A stretch of DNA of 64,000 bases from Callaeas wilsoni. Its lineage: Eukaryota; Chordata; Aves; Passeriformes; Callaeidae. Made by a program: the position numbers and the translations under genes. Positions within the stretch are counted from its first letter, which is position 1. Every line of letters starts with the position of its first letter. Below are positions 25,701 to 38,000 of this stretch, piece after piece. Location: the NCBI GenBank assembly GCA_013398955.1, contig VWPU01014135.1, forward strand, positions 310,001 through 374,000, written 5' to 3'. The notes under the pieces were generated by a model, which saw nothing but the letters and a program-made list of their open reading frames with translations, searched no databases and had not been told where the DNA came from.

Positions 25701-28700
25701 GAGATCTGGACATTTGTTTTCCAATGGGCAAATACAAGATTGGGCTCATAGAGAATGAGCCAAGGAGTACAAGCACCAAATGTCCATGGCCTAATGTCAG
25801 CCCTTGATTCTCTCCAGAGTAAATGTTCTTCAGAACTGGCACCTCTCAGAGGAGAGTTTGATGGAAACGGTGCCAAAGACCAGGACAGATATTGGAAATA
25901 TCTAGCAAAACATTGATTTACAGTTTGAAGGAAGACGTTCCTCGTCTTACTAAATTTTTCATCCTTGCAGAATTTAAAGACTTGTGTCAATTTATCTCTT
26001 GATCTGTGTCTTTTTAATCAACAAATTATTTAAATAAAGTCGTTGAGTTTTTTGTAACAATGTTTTCTTTATACCTTATTAATTAGCAGATCCCTTGCTA
26101 TTAATCAAATCATGAGTCTCTTTAGTACCTTTTTCTTTAAAACCTTTTGTCTTTTCCTGATATTATGCATGGGACTTAAAAGGCTTAAATGAACCTGAAT
26201 GTAGTAATTTCTCAGGTAAGATTTTTTTTAGGTAATAGTTACTTTTTTTATTAAATGGCATGTCAGTGCTTTCAGATTAGTTGCTAATATATTATTTATG
26301 CTTTTTTATTATTATTTCAAAAGCTAGTCTGCACACAGAAGATATCAAGAAAAAAAACTTAATCATTTTTCTTTTCCTTTCCACATATGCAGAGTTTTGG
26401 CAATCAGTAGCTGAGTAAGATCTAGTCCTTTCCCTATTCCAAGTGTTAACAATTTGTCTCACAGCTTCAGTTAATCAAGAATGGCTTTGAAAATAATTTC
26501 CTCCTCCTTTTCAGAGCTCTGTGTTTCTGTAGGGCACTTCTGATGAAATACTCCTTTCAGAGAGTGGAAAGCTCTTGCTTCCACCACTGAACTCTGTGCA
26601 TTTGTTCTCTGTGGTAAATACTCCCTTGGCCTCTGTGCTTTGGTTTGCTGCATTTCCCTTGTTGGAGCACATAAAACTTGGGAAAAGAAAGTTTCTGAAT
26701 GGATCTGAATGTAAGGCCCAGCTTCCTCTCCTGGAATTTCACACACAAAACCAGGGTTTACTCTGCTGGAAATAGCGAGGCGAGCATTCACTCTTTGGTG
26801 GCACAGGGCAACTTTCCCTCCCTTGTTGGTGTGCTTTGAACCTGACAGAAAATCAGCAATTCGTCCTTAGTTCATTATGTTTTCGTGTAATTTAGAAAAG
26901 TGATGCTTGGAGGGTGGACATCTCTTCAGGGAGACAATAACCAGGTGGGTGATAGATGGTTGTTCATCACTGGGATGCTGAGCTTGGTGAGCAGCCTGGG
27001 GGAGCAGTGTGAGCACATGGCAGGAGCAGGTCACCCGCTGCTGACCCGACTTTAATTAAACCATTCTGTCTTCCAGCTCAGAAATCTCCAGAAACACATT
27101 TGAAAGATGAAACACATTTTTTAAGATCAAAACTGGCATATTCAGCTGTATAAACTATTTCTACTGTGAAATTTACACTTGTGTAAACCTCTCAGAGCTG
27201 GTCTACCTGAAATGATCATAACCCTTTTGGTTTGGGTTTGGTTTTTTCCTTCTTCATCAAAGTAAACTGAAGAATGGGGTCTTGGTTAATGCAGAATTTT
27301 CCATTGGATGTTTTAAAGGGTAAACAGCTGGTCTGTAAAGACTCTTCAATTCTGTATATAACCCAAGTTGTCTTGATGGAAAATGTAAAAAAAAAAAAAT
27401 TAATTTTCTTAGAATTTTTTTTTGGCTGAGAAGACCTGCTGTTGCATCATATTCTTTCCTTGTGTCTCAGGGATTGGCTATATCTACTGAACAAAAGCAA
27501 TCAAGTAGCAGAATAATTATGTATACTAGCTAAAAAAATACAAAATTTTGTGTGATATTTTCATACTTATGCTTTTATCATTATTATTCTAGGCTGGTTT
27601 TGTAGTGATATTCTGATATTGCTTTATGAGACCTGTGGTTTTTTTTTTCCCTCAAGGTGAGCTGTACACATTTTTATATTTCGAATGCATAGCCATGAAA
27701 CAACGTTCAAGCCAGTTGATTGCACATAAACAACTGGAATTCCAAGGGATGACATCTGCCAGCAGCTCCAAGATTTGTGATTGGTTTTTTTTCCAAAGCC
27801 AGTGTTCCCAAACCCTCTCAAGAACATTTGGGAATGCGCTTTGTAGGTTGTTTGGCACATTGCTTGCTTTTTCTTATTAAGTCGCAGTTTTCCTCATAAA
27901 TCTAAACAGTCTGCTCATGATTTGTGTGGCTTGTAATTGGTTCTGTATTTTATAGAAGGATTTATTGTCGTTGTAGTGTAATGCAATTATTAATTGGTGT
28001 GCTTGCTAATCTTTGTCAGTCTTGCATTTGGTTGCCTTCATACTTCCAAAATAATTTCTGGTGCTCAACTAAAGCAGAACGTGGGCTTGTGTTTGGAAAT
28101 GTGACCTCTCTGGAGCAGAGCTGGCTTTGCCTGTTGGGCCAATTAGTATTCAGTGGTACAACCCTAAATGGACACTGTACAAGGTATCAACTGGAGAAGG
28201 AACAACTGTTTTCCCTCCCGCGCTTGGAAAGATCAGCCTTGTAATTAATGCGCTCAAGTAGCTGTGGTCTGAGATAAGGAAAGTCAATCCAAACCTGTGT
28301 TAATAGCTTCAGCTCCAATTAATTTTCATCAGAACTGTCATATACCCTCCAGTGGCCCAAAAGCTGCTGGAAGATGGCTGGCTGTGTGTTTTTTAATGAA
28401 TGGATGAGGTGGAGAGATGGAAGGGTGAGAGCAACTGAAACCTCTATAATAATATAATCACCCCATGCTCTATCTGATCGTTTTGTACTCAGCAGAGATG
28501 TCAGCCACTGATCAAAATTAGGGCAAAAACGTATGATGGTGACAATATTCTGTTTGGTTTTTTGTCCTACAGGTTTTCCTGGTAAACTGTTTTTCCGGCA
28601 TGAACAATCATCAGCAAGGCAAGGGGAAAGTGACCCATCCTGCCTCCAACCTTGCTGTCAGTGGTCATTAGAGAAAAAAGAAATTGTAAAAGAGAAAAGT

Positions 28701-31700
28701 GCAATTCTTAGTTTGTCTGTGAACTTCATTCTCTGCTGTCCCAGCTTATCCAAATGCTCAGAAGAAAGGAAATAAGCAGCAGCAAGAGAAAGCCTGTTTA
28801 TATATAAGCATGATTTTTCTCCCCTAATGGCAGATGGAGTATCTTAATAATGTGGAAAACTCACAGAACTGAATTACTGCACTGAATTTTCATGACACAG
28901 AGCCAGCCTATTTAAAATTAGATGTGGGCTCAGAGACAGGGAACTTTAAGCTAAATGAATGAATCCTCTTCCTGCAAGAAGGGAAAGCGAATGGTACTAG
29001 ATCTTTAACTGGGATAAATTATACATAAGATAAACATACTTAAATAAATAATTTTGAAATTTAGAAAATACAACATGCAAGCACGCGTAAGTTGCTACGT
29101 TCAGCCAGGGCATCATTCAGAAGCCTTGTTATGGAAGAAATAGGTTATTTGCCCCATAACCTTTCTGTTTTTCCAGTGGTTCCATGTCAGGTCCCTCGGA
29201 TCAGTCTTTAAGGTCAGTGGCTTTTTCACTAAGTGCAGAGAGCCCCAGCCTCCTCTGAGTTACTTAAATTCCCTCTGCTCTGGGCCAGTGGTTTTAGTCT
29301 TAGTTCTCTTTCATTTTGGGATTTGGCCAAAGTTAGTAGAACAAGCTGGATGTGTTAGCAGGTTTTATATCCCTCCCCACTTTCTTATTTAATATGGGAG
29401 CTCATCCTTTCAGTCTGGCAGATCACCTGCATGATTGCTGGAGTATTAAGCCCTAACTCTGTCATTAGCTTTCAGTAGGTCAAGAACATGGGTTGCACAG
29501 CAGGCAGAGCTCCAAGCCTGCAAAAACTGATTTTTGATATTGCTATTTATGCCTGTTAATACAAAAAGGACAGGCCTCTAAAGTTACTCTTCAGAATACA
29601 GCTGACACCATGAAAAATCCCTGAGCTCCAACTATTAGGTTGATGGGGAAAGTGTTTCAACACAGGAATATGGATAAATTGTTGTGTGACTAACAACTAA
29701 ATTTACAGAAAACATAATTTCTATCATTCTGCCAGCTGTATGCCAAGTAAGAAACTTCCATAATTCTGAAAAATGGTATTTGCTCAACTCCTCTTAATAA
29801 ATACCCGGGCTTCTTTAACATCTCTTATCTCAGCATGTTTTTCAGGTTTGAATTTTGTCCTTCAGTTCCCCTCCCCAGTAGGTCACAGTTATTATTTCCT
29901 GTAAAACCAGTAAAGAAGCTCAGGAAAACACACATTATTTTCCTCAATAATACGTGATGAACAAATGACAGAAGCAGAAATAATATCCTGCTGTTCTGGC
30001 TGTTACACTGCTACATTTCCTGGCTTGTAGTGCCATGGGAAGGGAGATCAACACTTCGTCAGAGTGACTAAGCAGTTGTGTTAATGTGGCAATATCTCCT
30101 AGGATCTGGGTTCACTTGACAATTACATTCAATTAGAAAACACCACTAAGTGACTTCTCAAGGTGATTTAGCTTGGTGTGGTTTCCAAGTGAAGGAAAGC
30201 CCTGGAGGAGATGTTATTGCACTCTTCACAGCAGTGCCTACGGAGCAGCCAAGGTCAGTGCCAGCTTCCTGGGCATTGCAGGTGAGTGAGCAGGACCTGC
30301 TTCAGCTGGGACAGCTCAGGATCGGAATGGACAAGTGGCAAATGTCATTTTATGGAGGGAAGGACAGGGTCAGAGAGGAGGCTCTCTAAGCAGAAATATA
30401 AGGTGATGTCAAGGACAAAGTTTTAGGGCAAAACATCTGAGCAAAGCTCTGATTGTTCTTTCTTTGTCGTGTGACAATGTCCATTCTGATGGAAGTGTAG
30501 ATGCCCTTTGCAGTGGTCCCTCAAACTCTTCTTGCTCTGTCTGCTCTTCTTACTCTTTAGCTTCCTTGTACTTCTTTTTTTTCAAAATTTAAGTGTGTTT
30601 CAAAGCCCCAGATGTTCACAGAAAATGCTACTAGTAAGTGCTGTTGGTCCAATTTTGGGTGTGGGTGTGGGTTTGTCGTGTGTTTTTCAGTCGTTAGTAA
30701 GATCAGGTTGCAGAGAGACCAGGAAACCCTAAAGAACAAAACACAATGTTTGAGAGAGATATCACCTTAAGACAACATACCTCTACCTCGTTGCTTGCCA
30801 GTATTTTGTAGCATCTTAAATCTGACTTTTCAAAGCCTCTTATTGTAACAGGAAGGAAAGAAGACAGTGCTTAGTTCTGTAAGTCTTCATTGTGATTTTA
30901 TTTCTTTTCCAATACTGAACAGCTTTCCAAGCAGCTGAGCCAAGAGAACAAGTGAGTCAAGTGTTCAGATTAGCCTGTAAACTACAGGCTGCAGGGAGCC
31001 ATGGAAAGAACCAGAATTATTTGCTTTGTTCTTAGGCTTCCTTCCCCAAGTGCCCACTTCCCACTCTCCAAGGCAAGAGTCTCTTAAGATCTTCTCCCCG
31101 ATTTGGTCTTAAAAATAGAACTTTAATTCAGCCAGGAATCTGGAAATGTATTTCAAGTGTTAGAAGAAAAAGCTGTAAATATCCACCCCATGGCAGCTGA
31201 TCAAGTTTCCCCTTTATAGAAATCTGCTATGAAAAATACTTCTCATTAAATATCAGACAAGTAATGAAGAAAAAAAATGGTTGGAGGTCAGTATACATTT
31301 TTTTCAGAAGTATTCACATAGAATATCTCTTGGGAATTGCTGGAGATACAGTAAGATTACATTTTCAACATAAGAGCCCCAAATGTAGGTTTCTTATAAG
31401 AACAATTTTTGATGTTCACATGGATGTGGTATTGGGATTTTTCCTGAGTTGCTCTCCCCTGGATGCCCTCAACAATGCTCAGCTCTTTGTGTTTAATGGG
31501 GCTGTCTGACCTCGGCCTTGCAGTTCATGCAGTCAGTTCATTGCTAATATGAAAGTGTTAATAAGCCTACCTATGATATATCCAGTAATTGAAAATAGAT
31601 TGTGATGTCTGAAGCCATGCATGTTATCTCAGGTTTAGCTAGAAAAATTCTGCACCTGAATTTTATTTAATTTGTCAGAAACAAAACTCAATCCCATTGA

Positions 31701-34203
31701 GAGAAGATTTCCCAAGTGCATCAGAACACACTTAGTGAAGTAGTTCAAGGTCAAAGCTCTGCCTTAACAAATGCATAATTATTTATTTATTAAATATGTT
31801 CGTGTTTTTAAATAAACCAACAATTTGGAGTCTCCACACAGATTAAGCTTATTTTTGTAATTAAAAGTAATTTTCTTATATAAAAACAGCCTAACAGCAC
31901 CATCTTCTGACAAACTCCAATTTCTGCACTAACCTTGAAAAGCACTTTTAATCCTTTGCAAACGTATTTTGGTTGCTGGCACAAATAAAACAGATACTCT
32001 AGGAGAAATAAATGTAAGTGTAATCCCATGTATCCTAGCAGAAGTCTGGCTGAGAGTCCTGAGCAGCCACTTACTGTCCAATTTCCTCTTTTCACTTAAA
32101 ACAGTGAGAGAATTTCATTCAACTGCAATTTTACCTCAAACTGTTGTTGAAATGTTGGCTGCAAAAACATTTCAAAGGTGTATTCCTGTCAAATATTTGG
32201 AAAGAGGTAATTTATATGTAATTTGAACAGCTGACAATTTTACCAACTTGAGATACCTTGTTACATTATTATGAGAGCAGAAATATACGTCCCATTTTCT
32301 TTCCCAGTGTTGCTGCATTTCTGCAACCAAAATTGCTGCCAATTTTGCAGGGAAGAGCACAAAATGAACGAATATTGATCATTTTAATACAGTTGTGATC
32401 CATTTAGAGCAACAGTGCTGTGAGGTGATTGTATTTTGGTGGTGGTGCTTTTGCTCACGGTTGTGTTTTGTGCTCCAAGAGCTCCTGCACTTGGTCCCAC
32501 AAAGTCACGGATCACCCCACAGGAGCAAAAGTGGGGTGGCTGCACATTCCCAGACACCAAAATCAGCCTCCTGATCACCCATTTTGCCACGGCTCATGGC
32601 TCTTATCTCTGGCTCTCAGAGATGAGGAGTTGTTCATACCCAACACCTCTCCCTGTCAGTTGGAGCTCACTGCCTGCTCCTCCACGGGTTTGTTCCTCAC
32701 AGGAAACACCACGAAGATAAATGGATTTCTGAATGCTTATTTTACTTTGAAATTGATACATCTCCTGTTCTCTGTATTCAACCCCAAAATGACAACCAGT
32801 CTTTCTGGATATCTCTTGTTTTTAGGTTTGGTTTGCCTTGAACTCAGTTCCAGTCTTCTTCCTTCCAAATCCACTGTAGTTTGGGGTCAATCTTTCAATC
32901 AAGTCTCACATTTCCCAGTCAAAATCCACTCACAATGTGCAATCTGAACAATCACTTGTGCATGTGGTTACAGATGTTCATATTTTATCAGTTAAATTTT
33001 AATTACAGTAAGCAGGGGTATTCAATGGAAGGTGCTTTATACATGTTAAAAGGTAAGGGATTTAGGCTCTGGAAAGTTTGTTTACCTGCTTTGTTAAAAC
33101 AAGGGTGTTTTTCATTTGACACAGTAAGCTCCTGGAATATAAATGTCATGCAGAAATATTAGATACACTTTTGCTGCTGTAATAGATGCAGCTATAATGA
33201 ATGTTTATCAAGTTTTGATAGAGAATCATCCACTCTTCTAAAAAAAAGTGATAATAAACACAGTCCTGAAACAATTTATGGAACAGCAACTTTGCCTCTC
33301 GAGGGAACCAGCTCTATTTCATATCATTCCAAGTAATTTGTGAACGTACACATTTACATTAGAAACCTGCAAAGGATCTTTTTAGGTAATCACTGTTTTC
33401 ATATGTATTCATGAGTTTTCAGCCAGATAACTAATCCCTGTACTCCTGAATTACATATTCACACGTTTAAATGTTAGTTGTATCACCACTGCCTTAATGA
33501 GGAAATATATGCTCTACACAGCTGTAGTGCCTAGAAGCTTGTAGCAGGAATAACTAAAAATGTTCAAAGTCTGTCATCATGGAATGAGTGTGTTAATTAG
33601 AGATTGAATGGGAGAAAAAGTAACATTTTCAGTTCTAAATTAAGAATTGAGGAATGAAACACTACACTGCATTTCCAGATTAAACGTGAGGAGTTTTGTT
33701 GGAGGAAAGTGGAAATGGAAATTTGTCGTTATTATTTTGGTGGCTGTACTCCAACATTATCAGATCTCTGAGGTTTGATGTGCTGGAGCAAGGCTTATCC
33801 ACATAGTCCCTTAGAGATCTAAAAAATATAGCAGTAAAAATCTCACATTTTAGTTCTGAAATGGAAGTTTAGGAATATTTTCAAATCATTGCACTGCAAC
33901 TTGATGACAGTAATGCCTTGCTGTTGCAGCTGTGTACTTTGGAAAGGTATTGATTTATTGTATTGATTTTACTTCCAGAAAAAAGTGTGTAGTTCTGGAA
34001 GAAAGCAGAGCCTGACATTCGTAAGTGCACTCCATTTTCATATATACGTACCAAGGGAGGAGAGCTCTGGTTATAGAAGTCAATTCAATTCCAGCTATCT
34101 GTCATTCAGCTTACGAATAATTCTGTTATATTTTGAGAAGTCAGAAGCTGGGTAGTATGTTACATTTGATTTTAAAAGGGTATTAAGAGCAAAATATTGA
34201 TGA
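22779..34203. other. Long AT-rich non-coding interval
   Basis: About 11.4 kb with no recognised CR1 fragment, gene or RNA. It includes a TTAA-rich stretch (about 23444-23481) and T/A homopolymer runs near 24464, 27390 and 27640. A 172-codon + frame lies at 32429-32947 and is listed separately. Open frames of 80-110 codons at 23050, 25682, 26471 and 27924 have no familiar motifs. Confidence 0.5.
32429..32947 (+). other. Unrecognised 172-codon open frame, probably chance
   Basis: An ATG-started frame of 172 codons in a locally GC-richer patch. The translation is rich in Cys, Ser, His and Leu and has a mildly hydrophobic stretch around residues 120-145, but no domain, signal or repeat I recognise. 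A second + frame of 94 codons overlaps it. There is no CpG-rich promoter nearby and no obvious flanking splice pattern. I did not recognise CR1 or other repeat sequence in it. A frame of this length is uncommon but possible by chance in 64 kb. It could be part of a non-coding transcript or an unannotated exon; I favour chance. Confidence 0.15.
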
Positions 34204-34385
34204 CCATTTAAATATCTTTGTAGATTTTTTTCCTTGCGTACAGTACAAAAATCTGTGATTTTGAGGAATATTTTCTAAAGCTAGTATAGGNGCCATTTAA
34301 ATATCTTTGTAGACTGTTTTTTTTTACCTTGCATACAGTACAAAAATCTGTGATTTTGAGGAATATTTTCTAAAGCTAGTATAGG
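34204..34385. repeat. Near-duplicate ~90-bp segment split by an N
   Basis: The segment 34204-34290, beginning 'ccatttaaatatctttgtag' and ending 'ctaaagctagtatagg', is repeated at 34293-34385. The single ambiguous base of the window lies between them at 34291. The copies differ by a few substitutions and by the length of a T run (atttttttcc versus actgtttttttttacc). This is the pattern left when two overlapping contigs or two haplotypes are joined without merging. A true tandem duplication is the alternative. Confidence 0.85.
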
Positions 34386-34452
34386 TATCAGAATGTCTGA
34401 TAGTTATCCTTGAATGAATTCAAACTAGAAAGTCTGATTGCTCAGAGTGGGA

Positions 34453-34748
34453 GGGCAGAAGGGCTTGGGGACATCCACTGACGAGGAGCCCACCATGACC
34501 AGCAAGGAGTTCCCACGGATCAGACAGGGCAGAAGGGCTTGGGGGTGTCCACTGACGAGGAGCCCACCATGACCAGCAAGGAGCTCCCACGGATCAGGGA
34601 GGGCAGAAGGGCTTGGGGACATCCACTGACGCGGAGCCCACCATGACCAGCAAGGAGCTCCCACGGATCAGGGAGGGCAGAAGGGCTTGGGGACATCCAC
34701 TGACGCGGAGCCCACCATGACCAGCAAGGAGCTCCCACAGATCAGACA
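34453..34748. repeat. 74-bp minisatellite, 4 units, abutting CR1
   Basis: Four units start with 'gggcagaagggcttgggg' or the same with one more g, at 34453, 34527, 34601 and 34675. A fifth 'gggcag' at 34749 runs straight into CR1. Diagnostic differences are the end of the unit (agaca in units 1 and 4, aggga in units 2 and 3), 'gacgagg' in units 1-2 versus 'gacgcgg' in units 3-4, and 'ttccc' versus 'ctccc'. The array is GC-rich in an AT-rich setting. Since 74 is not a multiple of 3, each unit shifts the frame, so minus-strand frames of 72-87 codons with repeated peptides appear. They are not genes. Part of the unit ('accatgaccagcaagg') loosely resembles an upstream part of CR1 ORF2, so the array may be amplified CR1 sequence; that is weak inference. 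Confidence 0.95.
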
Positions 34749-35092
34749 GGGCAGCCTCCAGCTCCGGGGGCTCCTGCACCAAGAGGACGTGGAGCTGCTG
34801 GAGCAGGTCCAGAGCAGGCTCACAGGGATCCTCCGGGGGCTGGAGCCCATCCTCCATGAGCCAGACTGGGAGAACTGGGGCTGTTCAGCCTGGAGAAGGC
34901 TCCAGCGAGACCTCAGATATTAACAAGAAATTCCTCCCTGTGAGGGTGGGGAGGCCCTGGCTCAGCGTGCCCAGTGGAGCTGGGGCTGCCCCTGGATCCC
35001 TGGCAGTGACCAAGGCCAGGTTGGACAGGGCTTGGAGCAACCTGGGACAGTGAGAGGTGTCCCTGCCCATGGCAGGGGGTGGCACTGGATGA
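34749..35092 (+). mobile_element. CR1 LINE fragment, ORF2 end and 3' UTR
   Basis: A forward-strand CR1 starting right after the 74-bp array. The translation 'LEQVQSRLTGILRGLEP' followed by 'WGCSAWRRLQRDL' matches the C-terminal region of CR1 ORF2. It continues through 'aagaaattcctccctgtgag', 'ggctgcccctggatccctgg', 'ggacagggcttggagcaacc' and 'ggtgtccctgcccatggcag'. It stops at 'ggcactggatgat', without the terminal octamers. Sequence between 'cctcagata' (about 34920) and 'ttaacaagaaattcc' appears missing relative to the family, so it carries an internal deletion as well as truncation at both ends. Confidence 0.93.
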
Positions 35093-38000
35093 TGGGAGGG
35101 AAGGAAGGGGTTTTTACATAAATGTAGGTTTTTTTAACAAAATGAGAGCAAAATGTGCAGTCTTGGAAACATTTAAAGAGTAACAGCTCAGGTAAAACAA
35201 GCTAGAAATAAGTAAGACTAGATTAGATTACATTACACCATAATAATGAATTTCATTTCTTCTAGATATTTCATTTATGCTAAGCCACTTTATTTGCTTT
35301 CTTTTTATTTCCCCTTGCTACTTTCTCATCTGTTTATACTTGTATGAAATGCAAGTAAAACCAAACACATAAATCAATAGACCTAATTATAAGAGACAAG
35401 AGTAAGTTGTACTTATTTCCACAGTTGGAGCCTGAGACTTTCAAGTTTGACGTGTTTTCTGACGACTTATTTGTTCACATCTTCTAAAAAAAGTAGAACC
35501 TCCCCTGAGTTGTTTAAAGCAAAAAAAAAAAAAAAAAAAACCACACTAAAAAATTATAACTTTCTTTGCAATGATTACAAATATAGTGTAAGTTAAACTG
35601 CGTGAGGAAAACAAACCAAACAAAACCCAAACTTGTTTTGTTACTGGAAACAAAATAATTCCCGTTCTTTGCATTTAGATTTAAGGAACAGAAAAAAAGA
35701 GAAAAATTATATGTGAAAGACAGGGGAAAAAAAGACATTGTCATTTAAAATAATTAAATATGTTAATCCCAACCTGTCACTTCTCTTTATTCTTTGTAAT
35801 AGTTTGTCTTCGCCTATTATTTCTTCAAGCAAGGCAGTATTTTAGTAGTAAATGTTTGAGCTGCATCTTTCCTGGTGAGAGTTACGTCTCCAAGCCATGG
35901 CTGATTCCTGATTGTATCAGAGATTGGGATCCTGTACCATATCTAGATGATGGGTAATCCTCTGCATGCTCTTGTTTGAGTGGCTTTCTCCTGGATAATT
36001 TTAAAATGTTGTCTCTTTCATTCTTTTGTCTTTGTTATATAAAAAAATCCCTATTTTTTCAGAAGAAGCAGCATTTCTCACTGTTCTCTGAGGCTGCCTA
36101 TGATGATGCACAGTTGATAAAGACAAATTTCATATCCCTTTCTTTCAGAAGAATACTGCAGTTATACTGACTGTGGATCCAGCAGCCTGCAGGATTCGTG
36201 CTCTTTGGAGGCAAACTCTTTGATGTGGCTTGGGAAGATGAAAAAGAAGCGTACAGCAGAATTCTGGGCAGGTACACAGCGCTGCACATGGTGGGATCCA
36301 AATCTGAGAGCCTCATACTCCTGCTTCCTCTTTTGAACATCTCTTTTCCTCACCTGTGATGTGTGGTGGGAATTCTGCAGTCTCTGGAACATCTGGGTTT
36401 GCTCTGGAAAACTGCAGGATGCTTGGCATAACCAGACAGGTGACAGCAAGCTGAATCACACCTGGAAGGACTCTGGGCTCCTGGGGGGTGGGGAATTGCT
36501 CTTCCAACTTCTGTTGTCACCGTACCTGAGGACCTGGATAGCTCTCCTAGATCACACGGCTGTAGAATTCCTGGCCAAAATAAATGAAGATAAATTTCAG
36601 GCCTGAAGTTATTTTCCACAAAGAAAATCAAACCACTTAAAAGAGTTCTTCCTTTCCTTTTTTTTTTTTTTTTTTTGTTTGGTTTGGATTCTTTGGTATG
36701 AATTACAGTTTGAAGCCTTTTTCGTCATGATGTTTCTTTCCATGTAATGAAGCAAATTTGCTTTTCTCCATAAGTATAATGTCTAAGACAAATCTTGTAG
36801 GCCAGGAGTTATTATATAAAATATCCATTTCCTGGGGGTTTTTGCTATAGAAAATTAAGTAACTGATATAATGTTTATAGAGAAATATTATCATATATTG
36901 TTATTCAAGTGAAAAAAAAGTCATTACATAAATTAACAATATCCATCTAAAGAATAATGGAAAGGCTGTTTTCATGTGCCTTAATTTTCATTTTTAAAGA
37001 GATATTATCAGATCTTAGTAAAGATCAATTATATGTTGCACTTGGGCATTAAAGAGAAAGATGTATAAAATACCTTTCCAGCTCTGAAGTTCTCCAAGGT
37101 AAACAAAACCACCTGAGCCTAACTTGGAATGCCCTTACTTGTCTAGGCTTAAGTTTAGACCCCTGATATTTTTTGACCATACAGCCCTTTTTTCTTTTTT
37201 TAAGTTTTAGTATGTGAGCCTGTTCTTTGTTAGTTTTTTTCCTAGACTCAGGAAACAAGACTATAAATCCCAGTGGTGGAACTTGAAAAGTTGGGTTTGT
37301 GTGGTTCAAATCTTTTGAAAATTCTATAAAGCAGCATGAGACATTGTTCTATTCAATTTCTAGCTATTGATCCAGCTGAATGTTTGTTTGGAGATTGCCT
37401 TTGCGGCTTTATTTGAACAGAAGGAATACTTTTCTCTTTAGAAATGGGGTGTGTGGGGATTTCTCTTACAAGAGATACATTTCATGTACACAGATTTCTC
37501 ATGCTGAGGGCAATAAAATAGTTATGCCCTTGAAGCTGAGCATTATCCCTCCAACTCGCAGGGCTTAGATGGGTGTTAATTGCAAAAAGGACGGGGAGCA
37601 GCTCACAGTTGGGAAGATGAATGCCTTGGCCACCAGAGGAAATAGTTCTGATTAAAGATGTGTCAACCAGGCTTCCCTGTTTTCTGTCAGGCTCCCTGTG
37701 ATAAAGCCAGTGTTGGAAAGCATTCAGGACTCAGATTTGATCCTGGGCCCAAGGAAACCTGGGTCTCCATAAAGATGGAGAGGTCTTTCATTATGGGAGC
37801 TGAGAGGAGTTGGCCTAATTGCTTTCCTACCGATGGAAAGGTCATACAGATGTTCTGATCCAAAGGGGTTTATTCATGCTTGCACCTGGGCTGCAAGAGC
37901 TTTTCAGAAATAATTACAAATTCTAATTACAGCTACTTATTGCTCTTTATTTTTCCTTGCAATTTAAGGCAAATAATCTTGTGTTCCTCCTTCCCTTTTC

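Noticed and set aside
34425..34923. Repeated peptides (such as LLAGHGGLRVSG) in minus-strand frames
   Set aside because: They come from the 74-bp tandem units, which shift frame at each unit, and from antisense CR1.
35521..35540. 20-A run as the tail of a processed pseudogene
   Set aside because: The upstream sequence shows no coding similarity or polyadenylation context; the opposite strand is equally uninformative.
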